Assembly (NCBI RefSeq): GCF_001557235.1 | Contig: NZ_LSJI01000125.1 | Span: 1-59,835, forward strand | Reading direction: 5' to 3' | Length of the DNA: 59,835 nucleotides | Source of the DNA: Phenylobacterium sp. CCH9-H3 | GTDB lineage: Bacteria > Pseudomonadota > Alphaproteobacteria > Caulobacterales > Caulobacteraceae | Part shown: positions 48,793 through 57,477 of the stretch, one piece after another | How the letters are laid out: each line of letters starts with the position of its first letter | Numbering within the stretch: position 1 is the first letter of the stretch | Position numbers and translations under genes: made by a program | Notes under the pieces: model-generated | What the model was told of the DNA's origin: nothing | Databases searched by the model: none | Seen by the model: the letters and a program-made list of their open reading frames with translations, nothing else

Positions 48793-50235
48793 TCAACTCC
48801 GCCGAAGAGGCAGGAAACGCAGGAGCAGGCCAGCGCCATCCCTGACCGCCTTCTGCTCGCGCACGGCCAGCAAGACACTTGCCACGGCCGTTCCAACGGC
48901 GCCCGCGATCCACAGAGGGGCGAGACTCCACTCCACGCCGCCCGCAACAGAGGAGATCGAAATGCAGACGAGAACGTAAAGGCCGATCCGGTCGAAATCC
49001 AGGAGCAGCGGCGCCTGCATGCCCCTGTTGACCAGCAAGGCGCCGACGACGAGCGCGATGAGTTCACCGAGGATGAACCCAAGCAGGATGAGCTCCAGCC
49101 GCCGGAAGATCAGAGCGGCTGCGATGCCGGCCGGCACGGCCAGGAGCCGGGCCAGATTGTTGATCAGGACCACGTTGCTCCGCCCGATCCCCAACGCGAC
49201 GGTCACCGGCCAGATGCGCATGAACCGGCTCGTCTGGAGCACGCCGATCAGCGCCACCACCAGCAAGCCGTGCGCGAACGCCGGGCCGAACAGAAACACG
49301 GTCGCGAAGGGCGCGACGACCGTGAACCCCGCGACGATCAGGACCGAGATCAGCAGCACGAAACCGCCGAGGTCACGGGCGGCGTCGCCGCCCTCCCCGC
49401 GGCGCTGAGCCGCCACAAGCGGCATGAACATGCCGCTCACAAACCGCTGGAGCGTGCTCGTCGGATAGAAGATCAACATGAGGATCGACGAGTAGCGGCC
49501 AAGTTCCTCCACGCCGAGTTCGCGTCCGATCACGAGCCTGTCGCTCTGGGACCCGAAGAAGAGCAGCAGGCCGTTGAGCATGAGCGGAAAGCCGAAGACG
49601 AAGAGCCGCCGGGCATGGGCCTTCGCAAAGCCGAGGCTATAGCCCCGTTTGGCCGTGAGATGCGACAGGAGGACCAGGATCACCGATCGGATGACGAGGC
49701 CGAAGATGATCGCGTAGTGGTTCTTGAGGACGAACGCGGCCACGCCTGTGCCGATCAGGCTCGCCACCTCCGCGCCCAGCAGGGTCACGGACTCGGATCG
49801 GAAGTCGTGATGCCGCTGCTGGCGGCGCAGGTCCAGGTGGACGAAGCCGGCGATGAGCGGGACCAGCGATAGCGCCATAAGCGCGGTCGCCAGTTGGGGC
49901 TGCCCGTAGAAGGCGGCGATCGGTTGGCCCAGCAACACGAGCGCGACAGCCGTCAGAACACCCCGGCCGGCCGACACGAGCTGGACCAGGCGCTGGACCT
50001 CCGGCTCATCGCCCTTCGGGTCCTGCACAAGAAACCGGTCGGCGCCGCTGTCTGTGATCGAGTCGAAGAACTGCGCCGTCAGCAGCAGCGTCACGATCAG
50101 GCCGAGCTCGGCGGGTCCCAGCATCCTCGCAAGGATCGTGTACCGAACAAGAGCGCAGACCTGCGCGCCGATCATCGCCAGAGCGTAGGCGCGCGCGCCC
50201 CGCCGACGAACATCCTGATCTGCTGCTGAGGTCAA
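48793..50235 (-). CDS. Oligosaccharide flippase (Wzx/MATE-like)
   Basis: Inner-membrane protein of 480 residues with about 12-14 hydrophobic segments across the whole length. The N-terminal segment YALAMIGAQVCALVRYTILARMLGPAELGLI is typical of RfbX/Wzx flippases, and the polar GADRFLVQDPKGDEPEVQRLV loop also fits. It should move the lipid-linked repeat unit to the periplasm. It lies between glycosyltransferase genes on the same strand. The start at 50235 gives an N-terminus rich in charged residues before the first TM. Confidence 0.92.
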   Translation of the reverse strand: MTSAADQDVRRRGARAYALAMIGAQVCALVRYTILARMLGPAELGLIVTLLLTAQFFDSITDSGADRFLVQDPKGDEPEVQRLVQLVSAGRGVLTAVALVLLGQPIAAFYGQPQLATALMALSLVPLIAGFVHLDLRRQQRHHDFRSESVTLLGAEVASLIGTGVAAFVLKNHYAIIFGLVIRSVILVLLSHLTAKRGYSLGFAKAHARRLFVFGFPLMLNGLLLFFGSQSDRLVIGRELGVEELGRYSSILMLIFYPTSTLQRFVSGMFMPLVAAQRRGEGGDAARDLGGFVLLISVLIVAGFTVVAPFATVFLFGPAFAHGLLVVALIGVLQTSRFMRIWPVTVALGIGRSNVVLINNLARLLAVPAGIAAALIFRRLELILLGFILGELIALVVGALLVNRGMQAPLLLDFDRIGLYVLVCISISSVAGGVEWSLAPLWIAGAVGTAVASVLLAVREQKAVRDGAGLLLRFLPLRRS

Positions 50236-50370
50236 ATCCTACCCACCCAAGAGGCTCCGGCGACATACTGTACGCCGGCGCCTGTGCAAAGCGTGTCCGG
50301 CCGCGGCCTGGGAATGACTGCGCCTGACGCTTCGCTTGCGTGCAGCCTGTCCTTGCGCAGCTTCTCGAAC

Positions 50371-51297
50371 TCAGGCCAGCGCAGCGATCCACTCGGGCGT
50401 CCCGCGGCGCCCGGCGAGGCCGGCCAACCACCCCTGAAGTCCGTAGCCCATCTGCGCCCAGGCCCGGTGCCGGCCAAACCGGAAGACGATCAGCGCCAGC
50501 GCCGCCAGCGCCGCAAACGGCAGCATTCCGGGCGCGCAATCCCGCGTCAGCAGTATCCGATTTCGCTCGCTGAGATAGATCGGCGTCTTCGGCTTGGCGT
50601 GGATCCCGTTGTACGAACCGGTCGTGGTCCCGGCGTGGTGCAGAACCCGCGCCCCAGCGGCAAAACCCAGGCGCATACGCCGGGCGGCGGGACGCAAGAA
50701 CCACTCCACCTCCTCGCAGTACAGAAAGTAGTCCTCCTGCATCGGACCAACTTCCTGCAGGAACCTGCGGCCGAGGAACATGCTAGCCCCGTTGAGATAG
50801 TTCTGTTCGCGCTCGATCCGCGCGGCATCGACGGCGGCCGTAGCGCTTTGGCCGTACCCGATCGAGACGGCGCGAGCGAACGGTGTTTCCCATCGCCCGC
50901 CGTAGGACTGAATCATTCCGTTTGGGAGGTAGATGGCGCAGCCCACCGCGTCGCAGTCGCCAGCCTGGAGGCGCCTGACGCTCTCCGCCATCGCCTCTGG
51001 TTCCGCTTCGGTGTCGGGATTGAGCACCCACACCGCGTCGGCGTTGGCGGCGGCCGCTAGGCCAAGGTTCACACCCCCTCCGTAGCCGAGGTTGTGCTCA
51101 GCCAGCAACACGCGGAGCCTCTGTCCGCCGCCCAGCTTCTCTGGCAGCCTCCGCTGGAGTTCGGCGTGCGCGTCTCGCCCACCATTCTCGACGATCACGA
51201 TCTCGAAGTCCCGATGCGACGAGCGCGCCAGAGCCGCAACGCATCGGGAGACGTCGTCGGGATTGCGGAAGCCCACGACTACGACGGCGACATGCAC
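50371..51297 (-). CDS. Family 2 glycosyltransferase, rhamnosyltransferase-like
   Basis: Protein of 308 residues. The GT2 fold has VVVVGFRNPDDV, VIVENGG, LGYGGGVNLGLAAA and VLNPDTE near residues 92-98 (the metal-binding DxD-like site), then the acceptor-side LNGASMFLGRRFLQEVGPMQEDYFLYCEEVEWFLR typical of rhamnosyl-type GT2 enzymes. A hydrophobic helix near 255-275 may anchor it to the membrane. It is the most upstream gene of the minus-strand glycosyltransferase/Wzx run. Confidence 0.9.
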   Translation of the reverse strand: MHVAVVVVGFRNPDDVSRCVAALARSSHRDFEIVIVENGGRDAHAELQRRLPEKLGGGQRLRVLLAEHNLGYGGGVNLGLAAAANADAVWVLNPDTEAEPEAMAESVRRLQAGDCDAVGCAIYLPNGMIQSYGGRWETPFARAVSIGYGQSATAAVDAARIEREQNYLNGASMFLGRRFLQEVGPMQEDYFLYCEEVEWFLRPAARRMRLGFAAGARVLHHAGTTTGSYNGIHAKPKTPIYLSERNRILLTRDCAPGMLPFAALAALALIVFRFGRHRAWAQMGYGLQGWLAGLAGRRGTPEWIAALA

Positions 51298-51619
51298 GGC
51301 AAGGCTCTCGCGTGGAATTCAGAAACCAAGGCGGTCGCCCGCCTCACCTGGGAGAAAAGCGCCACGATGGACGCCCCGCTGCCCACAAGACCGTCCGATC
51401 TCACGTCGCCGCCCAGTTCTGCCGATCGGCCGGCGGGCCACATCTGCCGGGAGATCACCTGCGGCGCATTGAAGGGCGGCGACCCTCCACCCGCCTTCCC
51501 GGCAAAGGCCCGGGCCGGGGCCTTTTATGCCGGGGGAAACGCGGCGCGAACAACGTGCCGACGATCGTCACAGCCACGATCCCTCCGAACATGATCAGGG
51601 TCGAGTACTGCTCCATCGA
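51298..51619. other. Intergenic region between the glycosyltransferase start and epsI
   Basis: No gene that I can support lies in these 322 bp. The region carries the promoter of the GT2 gene (to its left) and an intrinsic terminator-like hairpin at 51504-51526 that would end the epsI transcript. So two separate minus-strand transcription units meet here. Confidence 0.5.
51504..51526 (-). terminator. Terminator-like hairpin after epsI
   Basis: Perfect 8-bp arms AAAGGCCC and GGGCCTTT with a 6-base loop, ending in a short T-run on both strands. It is placed about 95 bp after the stop of the epsI-like gene and could act in either direction. Confidence 0.6.
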
Positions 51620-52321
51620 TCAGGTCGGGCGCAGCGCCGCGAGCTCGTTCGAGAGTTTCGTCCCCACGAGCGCCGGGCGCGCCCCTCCGGACGCGGCGCG
51701 CAGCAGGTCCGGCACGAACCGCTCGAGCACGGCGAAGGCGCCTGCAGAATCCCCCAGCGCCGAACACCGTACGAGAATTCCGTCGGGGACGTAGCCCTCC
51801 ATGGCGTTGGCCAACCGGTCCGCCCGCTGCTGTTCGCCATCGCGGGGGAGGCGTTCTCCGAGCCGCGACCAGTAGATGATGTTCTCACGGCGCTCTTCAG
51901 TCGTCGCGATCACGCGACGGGCGGGAAGGGAAGCCCGGCCGCCCAGCGCCACATCCAACGGTTCGCTGAGCTCGATCGTGAAGCCAACAGCGGGATAGCA
52001 GCTCTCCGGACGGTGCAGCTGGAGAAGGTCGCTCTGGGTGTCACCATAGGCCACAAGCAACATCACCTCCGCACCGCTCGTCTGGTCGAGGTAGGTGCGT
52101 TGCACGATTTCGCTGTAGAGCGTCTTCGCGAGCCGTCCGGCCTGTTCGGGCGTCACGAGGCCCGACGCCGTCTGGGACTCCCATTCGCCGAAGGTGGCGG
52201 GGAGCGCTTCTTCCAGGGTCTGCCCCTTGAGCAGAATGAGCCGCTTGCGCGGTTTCAAGCCTTCGGCGAGAGCCAGGGCGCCGACGCCGAGGCCCGCAAG
52301 CATGACGTCTCGCCGCCTCAT
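51620..52321 (-). CDS. EpsI-family exosortase-associated protein
   Basis: Protein of 233 residues from the ATG at 52321, overlapping the exosortase stop by 4 bp (ATGA). A signal or single TM lies at 6-25 (VMLAGLGVGALALAEG). The EpsI-type domain includes FGEWE, the YLDQTSGAEVMLLVAYGDTQSDLLQLHRPESCYPAVGFTI segment and the conserved Cys in ESCYP. EpsI proteins accompany exosortases in exopolysaccharide loci, often fused to them; here it is separate. The frame is open to 52531, but that part is antisense shadow over the exosortase gene. Confidence 0.92.
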   Translation of the reverse strand: MRRRDVMLAGLGVGALALAEGLKPRKRLILLKGQTLEEALPATFGEWESQTASGLVTPEQAGRLAKTLYSEIVQRTYLDQTSGAEVMLLVAYGDTQSDLLQLHRPESCYPAVGFTIELSEPLDVALGGRASLPARRVIATTEERRENIIYWSRLGERLPRDGEQQRADRLANAMEGYVPDGILVRCSALGDSAGAFAVLERFVPDLLRAASGGARPALVGTKLSNELAALRPT

Positions 52322-53199
52322 TGCGCGGGCTTTCTTTCTGCAATGTGGAGGAACTTCGAGGCGATGCTGTCGATCGCGAACATCAGGCCCAGCGCCAGGG
52401 CGAAGAGGAAGAGGCCGGCGGTCACGTGCAGGAATCCCTGCCCCACAGCGTCCCCAAAATAATAGGTGAGGAGGATCAGCGTGATGATCCGCAGCACATT
52501 GGCGACGATCGCCACCGGGATGATCAGGCACACCAGGAAGACGGAATAGCGCCAGCCGGCGTCCCTAAGGAGGTAGATGTAGAAAAGCGTGATGGCGATG
52601 AGGCCGATCAGCGAGTTCAGGCCCGAGCAGGCATCTTCGACCAAGAGCTGATAAGGCCCGACCGTCATCGTCACCCCTTCGCGCAGGATCGGGATGCCGA
52701 GGGGTTCCACCAGTGCGGCGGACATCCAGGACACGAGCAGCTTGAGCGGCGCCGTGAATTGGTCCAGCGCCCAACCCGGAATCGGCAGCAACAGGGCGAG
52801 ATAGACGAAAGGAAACCAGTTCCGAAGCATCGGCTTCAGACCGAACCGGTCGTACAGCGCCGCCAGGAAGAAGCCGTACAGGCCCGCCGTCTCGAGGCTG
52901 ATGAAGTCATAGGCGCGACCGAAGACATACAGCGCCAGAGCTCCAAGCGATGCGATGATCGTCAGCGCGAAGTAGGACTTCTCAGCCTCGGCCTTCAGAT
53001 AGGGAATCCGCCGCCAGAGGATCCAGGCGCCTGTGGCCAGCACGATCGGACCGTGGGCGCCGAATTCGCGGGACCAGACCTGCTGCCCAAGCCGTATGAC
53101 GGTCGGAAGCGCCGCAAGGCCCGCAATCACCAGCGGAAGATAGGGAAGCAGGACGGCCTTGGGATCAGGGATCCGACTCTGGTCAGTCGTCGAGGTCAT
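52318..53199 (-). CDS. Exosortase (probably XrtV type)
   Basis: Polytopic membrane transpeptidase of 293 residues with eight or so TM segments. The catalytic triad residues are in place: Cys191 in EDACSGLNSL, Arg237 in ANVLRIITL and His258 in GFLHVTAGLF. The enzyme cuts PEP-CTERM-like sorting signals at the membrane. The XrtV label rests on the separate EpsI gene, the CpsD/Wzz/Wza context and the accessory-like protein at 25701-25961; a profile search would be needed to fix the class. It is coupled by 4-bp overlap to epsI and to the CpsD-like gene upstream. Confidence 0.92.
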   Translation of the reverse strand: MTSTTDQSRIPDPKAVLLPYLPLVIAGLAALPTVIRLGQQVWSREFGAHGPIVLATGAWILWRRIPYLKAEAEKSYFALTIIASLGALALYVFGRAYDFISLETAGLYGFFLAALYDRFGLKPMLRNWFPFVYLALLLPIPGWALDQFTAPLKLLVSWMSAALVEPLGIPILREGVTMTVGPYQLLVEDACSGLNSLIGLIAITLFYIYLLRDAGWRYSVFLVCLIIPVAIVANVLRIITLILLTYYFGDAVGQGFLHVTAGLFLFALALGLMFAIDSIASKFLHIAERKPAQ

Positions 53200-53924
53200 A
53201 AGGCCAGCTCGTTGAGAACCGAGCCCACGACCCGGCAGCCGTCCTCCTGGAGCTCTGCAGACAGAGTGGACACCTGGGACATCAGCGTTGCATTGCGCTT
53301 CGCGACAATCAGGGCATAGCCCACGACCCTTGCGATCCGCCGGGCGTCGGCAAAAGACTTCGCCGGCGGTGAATCGAAGATGGTCAGCTCGTAGTCGCGA
53401 AGGCAGACTTCGGCGAGACGCTTGAACCTCTCGTCGCCTAGCAATTCCTGGGCGTTGTCCGCCCGACCGCCTGAATACATGACCGACAGGTTGGGAAGCA
53501 CGTCCGCATGGACGAAATCAGCCGTATCGCGCACGTCCGCTTCGATACATTGCTTCAGACCGACCGGCGCCTCCGGCGGCTGCACGAAGCGTTCGATCTC
53601 CGGATCACGCATGTCCGCGTCAACGAGTAGCGTGGAAACCCCGACCTGCGCGAATGCTACGGCTAGGTTCGCAGCGATGAAGGAGCACCCGGCTCCTTTG
53701 TCCGGGCTGCAGATCGCGAGCCCCCGGCGCCCGCCCTCGAGATGCCTGGCCAGGATATGCGTGCGGATGGTGCGGACGGCCTCGACTTCCCGCGGCCGCT
53801 CGCTCGCCAGGACAACTAGATCGCTTGAGAAACGATACCGGCGTTCATCGCCCGCCGCACCTGCCCGGCCTCGGTCATCCAAAGGGTCGGACGTGGCTGC
53901 GAGCGCGTTCGATGTCGCGGTCAT
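53196..53924 (-). CDS. CpsD/CapB-like ATPase of the Wzc system with a changed P-loop
   Basis: Protein of 242 residues in the BY-kinase/ParA-like family that partners the Wzz-type protein encoded next to it. Walker A region is SPDKGAGCSF (73-82): the usual Lys of GxGK(S/T) is Cys80, while a Lys is found at 76 (signature-Lys position of deviant P-loops). Walker A' LLVDADMRDP (99-108) and Walker B LTIFDSPPA are kept. No C-terminal tyrosine cluster is seen (it ends ...VLNELAL). So kinase activity is doubtful; it may be a regulatory partner that controls chain length. It overlaps the exosortase and Wzz genes by 4 bp. Confidence 0.9.
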   Translation of the reverse strand: MTATSNALAATSDPLDDRGRAGAAGDERRYRFSSDLVVLASERPREVEAVRTIRTHILARHLEGGRRGLAICSPDKGAGCSFIAANLAVAFAQVGVSTLLVDADMRDPEIERFVQPPEAPVGLKQCIEADVRDTADFVHADVLPNLSVMYSGGRADNAQELLGDERFKRLAEVCLRDYELTIFDSPPAKSFADARRIARVVGYALIVAKRNATLMSQVSTLSAELQEDGCRVVGSVLNELAL

Positions 53925-55276
53925 GCTCGACTCAACTTGATGCCTCGGCCCCGACGACCGAGGAGTTCCTTGATGGGCGCCCCGATCCGGGACCGTGTTT
54001 CGCCGAGCGGACTCTGCAGGATCGCAAGCACCGGCGCATCGGCCGCCTGCTGCAGATCGTCCGCGCTACGGATCTTCCGGCCGAAGAGCTCCAGCAGCAA
54101 CGCCATGAACAGTCCGAGGCCCGCGCCCGCGGCCGTGGCGCCGCCGACCATTAGCGGCTTCTTCGGGAATACCGGGAATTGCGGCGTCACCGCACCTCCG
54201 AGTTCCGTCACGCCGCTTTCGACGACGTCGGCCTCCTGGCGCAGCTGGGCCGATCGTGCGACGGCGCGATTGTACTGGTCCCGCCGAAGGCTGATCTCGT
54301 CCTGCATGAGTCGCAGCCGCTCGACCTTCTCCCGCTGGGCCATCACCTTGGCCTTCTGCTGCTCCATCAGGCCGGCGGTGGCCTGCGCCGCTGCGCCTGC
54401 CGCACCGGCGGCCATGGCGGCGGCTCTCTTTTCCTGGGCGGCCTGCTGGACGAGGACCTCGCGCCTGCGACGCATCTCGATCAATTGAGGGTGGTTCACA
54501 CCCAGCGTCTTTGAAGCGGTCGCGATGTCGACGTCCAATTGGGCGAGTTGGGTCGCGGCGACGCCGTTGTCCTGGACCATGGGCGCGAAGATCGGGCCAC
54601 CAGCCTGCTGGGCCAAGGCGGCGAGACGCGCGCTATCGATGTCGGTGCGGTCATCCTGCAGGACGATGCCGGTTTCACGTTCATACTTGGACTTCACGGC
54701 TTCGGCCTGCACGAGCAATTGGCGCGCCTTGGCCGCCTGACCGTCGTACCAGTCGGCGTTACGCCGCGCCGCCTCGCGCCGCGACTGCAGCGTCAGTGCG
54801 AGATACGCCTTGCGCAGCGCGTCCGCCACCTGCTTGGCGCGGGCTGGCGACTCCGACGTGTAGCTGATCTCGAGGATGTTGCTGCCCTCGATCAGACGCG
54901 CATTGGCGCCGTCCATAACCTGCTGGGCCGCCCACCGCTGGAAGGTGCGGTCGTCGGTGGACTTGCGGTCCTGATATCGCCGTTGCCAGGCCGGATCGCT
55001 TTCCCATCCCAGGTCCTGCACAACCATGCGCGCGACCTGTTCGTCCTTCATCAGCTCGATCTGGGTCTTCGTGTAGGCGCGAAGAAAGGCGGTCGCCATC
55101 ACCTGCCCCGTCACCGGGTCGGGCTTCACGACGTCCAGCATGATGCGGGACTGGGCGACATACTTGGGCGTGACCAGCTGAACGACCGTGATCCCGGCGA
55201 CGGCGCAGATCAGCGTCGACAGCAGGATCACCAGCCGGCGGGCCCAGATAATCCTGATGAACTGGATGAGGTTCAT
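53921..55276 (-). CDS. Wzz/Wzc-type polysaccharide co-polymerase (chain-length determinant)
   Basis: Inner-membrane protein of 451 residues. TM1 lies near 15-35, the periplasmic Wzz domain follows with VTPKYVAQSRIMLD, a long coiled coil spans about 170-370 (AKARQLLVQAEAVKSKYE, EKVERLRLMQDEISLRRDQYNRAVARS), and TM2 near 395-420 follows the proline-rich FPVFPKKPLMVGG. The short cytoplasmic tail lacks a kinase; the separate CpsD-like gene downstream supplies that part. It controls polymer length and export with the Wza-like protein. It lies 22 bp after the Wza-like gene. Confidence 0.93.
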   Translation of the reverse strand: MNLIQFIRIIWARRLVILLSTLICAVAGITVVQLVTPKYVAQSRIMLDVVKPDPVTGQVMATAFLRAYTKTQIELMKDEQVARMVVQDLGWESDPAWQRRYQDRKSTDDRTFQRWAAQQVMDGANARLIEGSNILEISYTSESPARAKQVADALRKAYLALTLQSRREAARRNADWYDGQAAKARQLLVQAEAVKSKYERETGIVLQDDRTDIDSARLAALAQQAGGPIFAPMVQDNGVAATQLAQLDVDIATASKTLGVNHPQLIEMRRRREVLVQQAAQEKRAAAMAAGAAGAAAQATAGLMEQQKAKVMAQREKVERLRLMQDEISLRRDQYNRAVARSAQLRQEADVVESGVTELGGAVTPQFPVFPKKPLMVGGATAAGAGLGLFMALLLELFGRKIRSADDLQQAADAPVLAILQSPLGETRSRIGAPIKELLGRRGRGIKLSRA

Positions 55277-55298
55277 GAAGAACTCCCGCGATCAGGCT

Positions 55299-56171
55299 TC
55301 AAAACAGCCGCTCACCCACGACCATCACGTCGCCGGCCTGCACATCGCCGGCGAGGTCGAGCTTGACCTTTTTGCCGCCCCGCGTGGCCGTCACCTTCTT
55401 GTCGGAGCCCTGCTCCGTGAGGCCCCCGGCCTTCGCGAGCGCCATGCGCACCGTCATGCCCGTCTGGATCGCGTAGGCGCCCGGGCTGTTGACCTGCCCA
55501 TAGATGTAGAAGACCTCCGCCTGCGGGCTGAACAGCTTGTCGCCCGGTGCGACGTAGGGATCACGCGACAGGTCGCCCGTGGCGAGATCGCGGATCAGCA
55601 GGCGCTTCTCTTCACCGGCCGCCGAGGTGACGATCAGGTAGTCCGCCGCGCCGTCGCGAACGCCGCCGACGCGGGCGAGGATCTCCGAAAGCCTGTAGGG
55701 TCGGTTGATCGGCACTAGGCCAGGCGAGCCCACCGCGCCGAGCACAGTGACATAGCGACTGGCGTAGCCGACGACTTCCACCGTGACCACGGGGTCGGCG
55801 AAGAAACCGCCCGTCTGTAGAGCCTTGCGCACCGTCTCCGAGAGCTCGGAGGTGGTCCGTTCCGCCGCCTGCACCTTGCCGATAAAGGGCAGTTGGATGG
55901 TGCCGTCGGCCTGGACGCGGGCGCGCCCTCCGAAGTCATTTCGGCCGAGCAAACCGACCTCGACCACGTCATCCCGGCCCAGGACATAGGCCGAGGAGGC
56001 CCCTTCGCTGACGGACGTCGACGGTGAAGCCGGCGCCGGGGCCGCCTGCGCTGCGGCCGAAGGCTGCGAGCCCACGGGCGGCGGCTGTTGGGCCGACGCG
56101 GGCCCGCCGACCAGCATGGCGAAAGCGCCAGCGAATGCGATGATGCAACTGCGGATCGTCATGGCGTTCAT
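55299..56171 (-). CDS. Wza/HfsD-like polysaccharide export protein
   Basis: Periplasmic/outer-membrane export protein of 290 residues with an N-terminal signal (about 1-27). The Poly_export domain spans about 60-140: YVLGRDDVVEVGLLGRNDFGG and VQADGTIQLPFIGKVQAAERT. Two SLBB repeats follow (about 140-210, 215-285), with RYVTVLGAVGSPGLVPI and FYIYGQVNSPGAYAIQTGMTV. No lipobox Cys is seen at the signal end, unlike E. coli Wza. It forms the export channel with the barrel protein and Wzz-type partner. Start may be 56171 or 56162. Confidence 0.93.
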   Translation of the reverse strand: MNAMTIRSCIIAFAGAFAMLVGGPASAQQPPPVGSQPSAAAQAAPAPASPSTSVSEGASSAYVLGRDDVVEVGLLGRNDFGGRARVQADGTIQLPFIGKVQAAERTTSELSETVRKALQTGGFFADPVVTVEVVGYASRYVTVLGAVGSPGLVPINRPYRLSEILARVGGVRDGAADYLIVTSAAGEEKRLLIRDLATGDLSRDPYVAPGDKLFSPQAEVFYIYGQVNSPGAYAIQTGMTVRMALAKAGGLTEQGSDKKVTATRGGKKVKLDLAGDVQAGDVMVVGERLF

Positions 56172-56179
56172 GTCGGCTC

Positions 56180-57403
56180 TCAGAAGTTCGCTGCGAGGGT
56201 CACGCCGACCCGTACGGCATTGTAGTTGAAGCTGGGAACGTCGGTCTCGCGATCATCGTACCGCACGTCCATAGCAACGGAAGCGTGTTGATTTTGTGTG
56301 TAAAGGATCGTGCCGGCGGTCGAGTAGGTGCGCGACTTCGTGACCACGAGCCCCGGCAAGGCAGTATCCCGGTTGGACTTGGTGTCTACGACGGCTTGGG
56401 ACAGGCTCACGCTGAATCTGGAGCCCAACTTGTATCGGGCTCCGATGTCGCCGCGGGTGGTCACGTCGTAGAGTTTCCCTGCGGTCGCGGACGGCTGGAA
56501 AGCCCTCGACGCATTCAGGCTCAGCGTCAGGCGACTGCCAGCCCGGTAGGTCGCTGCGCCGTTGTAGGTCGCGCCCGTGATCTTCAGGGGCGCGCCCGGC
56601 GGCGCGAACTCGCGCGTCAGCCGCATGGCGCCGGCAGCGGCCAGGACATCCAGCCGCGAGCCAAACTTGCGCTGCACGTTGACGCCCGCCGACTCCACGT
56701 GAAAACCATCGCCGACCGGCCGGCCGATGATGATCCGATTTGGCTGCTCCGTCTCGGAGTAGGAGTAGTATGCGCTGATCGTCCCGAGCGTGGGGTTTCG
56801 ATAGCCGAACGAGGTCGAGACACCCGCGGTCGTGGAGTCGGAGACCTTCAGCGTCCGCGCGGAATTCTTGACGTCGCTTCGCTGCACCGCGAGCCCGACG
56901 GTGGGCCCGACGCTTCGCCCGCAAGTGACGCCAGCGGTGAAGCTCATCGTCTTCTGAAGGTTCTTCACGGTCGTGAGATCCACGTCGCCGAGGTCGCTCT
57001 GCGCGGCGCGGAACGATGCGGTCCCAGTCTGAGCGCAGGGACCCACGGCGCCCAGGCCGCCCACCGTCACGTCATAGCGGCGACGGTTCAGGTCATCGTT
57101 GCGGCGGTAGAAATCATAGCCGGCGGCGCCGTTTATGAAGACCATCTGCCGGCCGAGCGGCTGAACGATCGACGCCGTCGCCTCCGGCCTCAAGACGTAG
57201 TCCGACCTCGAGAGCTCCCGCGCGCCGGACAGGGCGACCGACGAACGCGACACGTTGGAATCGTAGAACGCGGCGACCCGCGCGCCGATTTTGAACTCCC
57301 GCGCCGCGCCCGGCTGAGGGGCAGCGCTCTGCGCATGCGCAGCGGTGCCGGCGCACGCCGCGGCGCTTACCGACGCGAGTAGCGCGTAAGTCCTCAATCG
57401 CAT
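56180..57403 (-). CDS. Outer-membrane beta-barrel protein of the exopolysaccharide locus
   Basis: Protein of 407 residues from the ATG at 57403, with GGAGAA just upstream. The signal peptide ends near AHAQ. The mature protein is a barrel of alternating strands with regular polar/aromatic pattern (for example GLGAVGPCAQTGTASFRAAQSD, SLNASRAFQPSA, ASVAMDVRYDDRETDVPSFNYNAVRVGVTL) and a C-terminal Phe (AANF). Such barrels sit beside Wza-type genes in many alphaproteobacterial exopolysaccharide loci and are thought to give the outer-membrane exit. It is upstream of the Wza-like gene by 8 bp. Confidence 0.87.
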   Translation of the reverse strand: MRLRTYALLASVSAAACAGTAAHAQSAAPQPGAAREFKIGARVAAFYDSNVSRSSVALSGARELSRSDYVLRPEATASIVQPLGRQMVFINGAAGYDFYRRNDDLNRRRYDVTVGGLGAVGPCAQTGTASFRAAQSDLGDVDLTTVKNLQKTMSFTAGVTCGRSVGPTVGLAVQRSDVKNSARTLKVSDSTTAGVSTSFGYRNPTLGTISAYYSYSETEQPNRIIIGRPVGDGFHVESAGVNVQRKFGSRLDVLAAAGAMRLTREFAPPGAPLKITGATYNGAATYRAGSRLTLSLNASRAFQPSATAGKLYDVTTRGDIGARYKLGSRFSVSLSQAVVDTKSNRDTALPGLVVTKSRTYSTAGTILYTQNQHASVAMDVRYDDRETDVPSFNYNAVRVGVTLAANF

Positions 57404-57477
57404 GAATTCTCCGCGGCGCCCTTCGCTCACACCTCGTCCCTAACTAGCAGCTAACCCAATCAACTGCCTAGCGTGGT

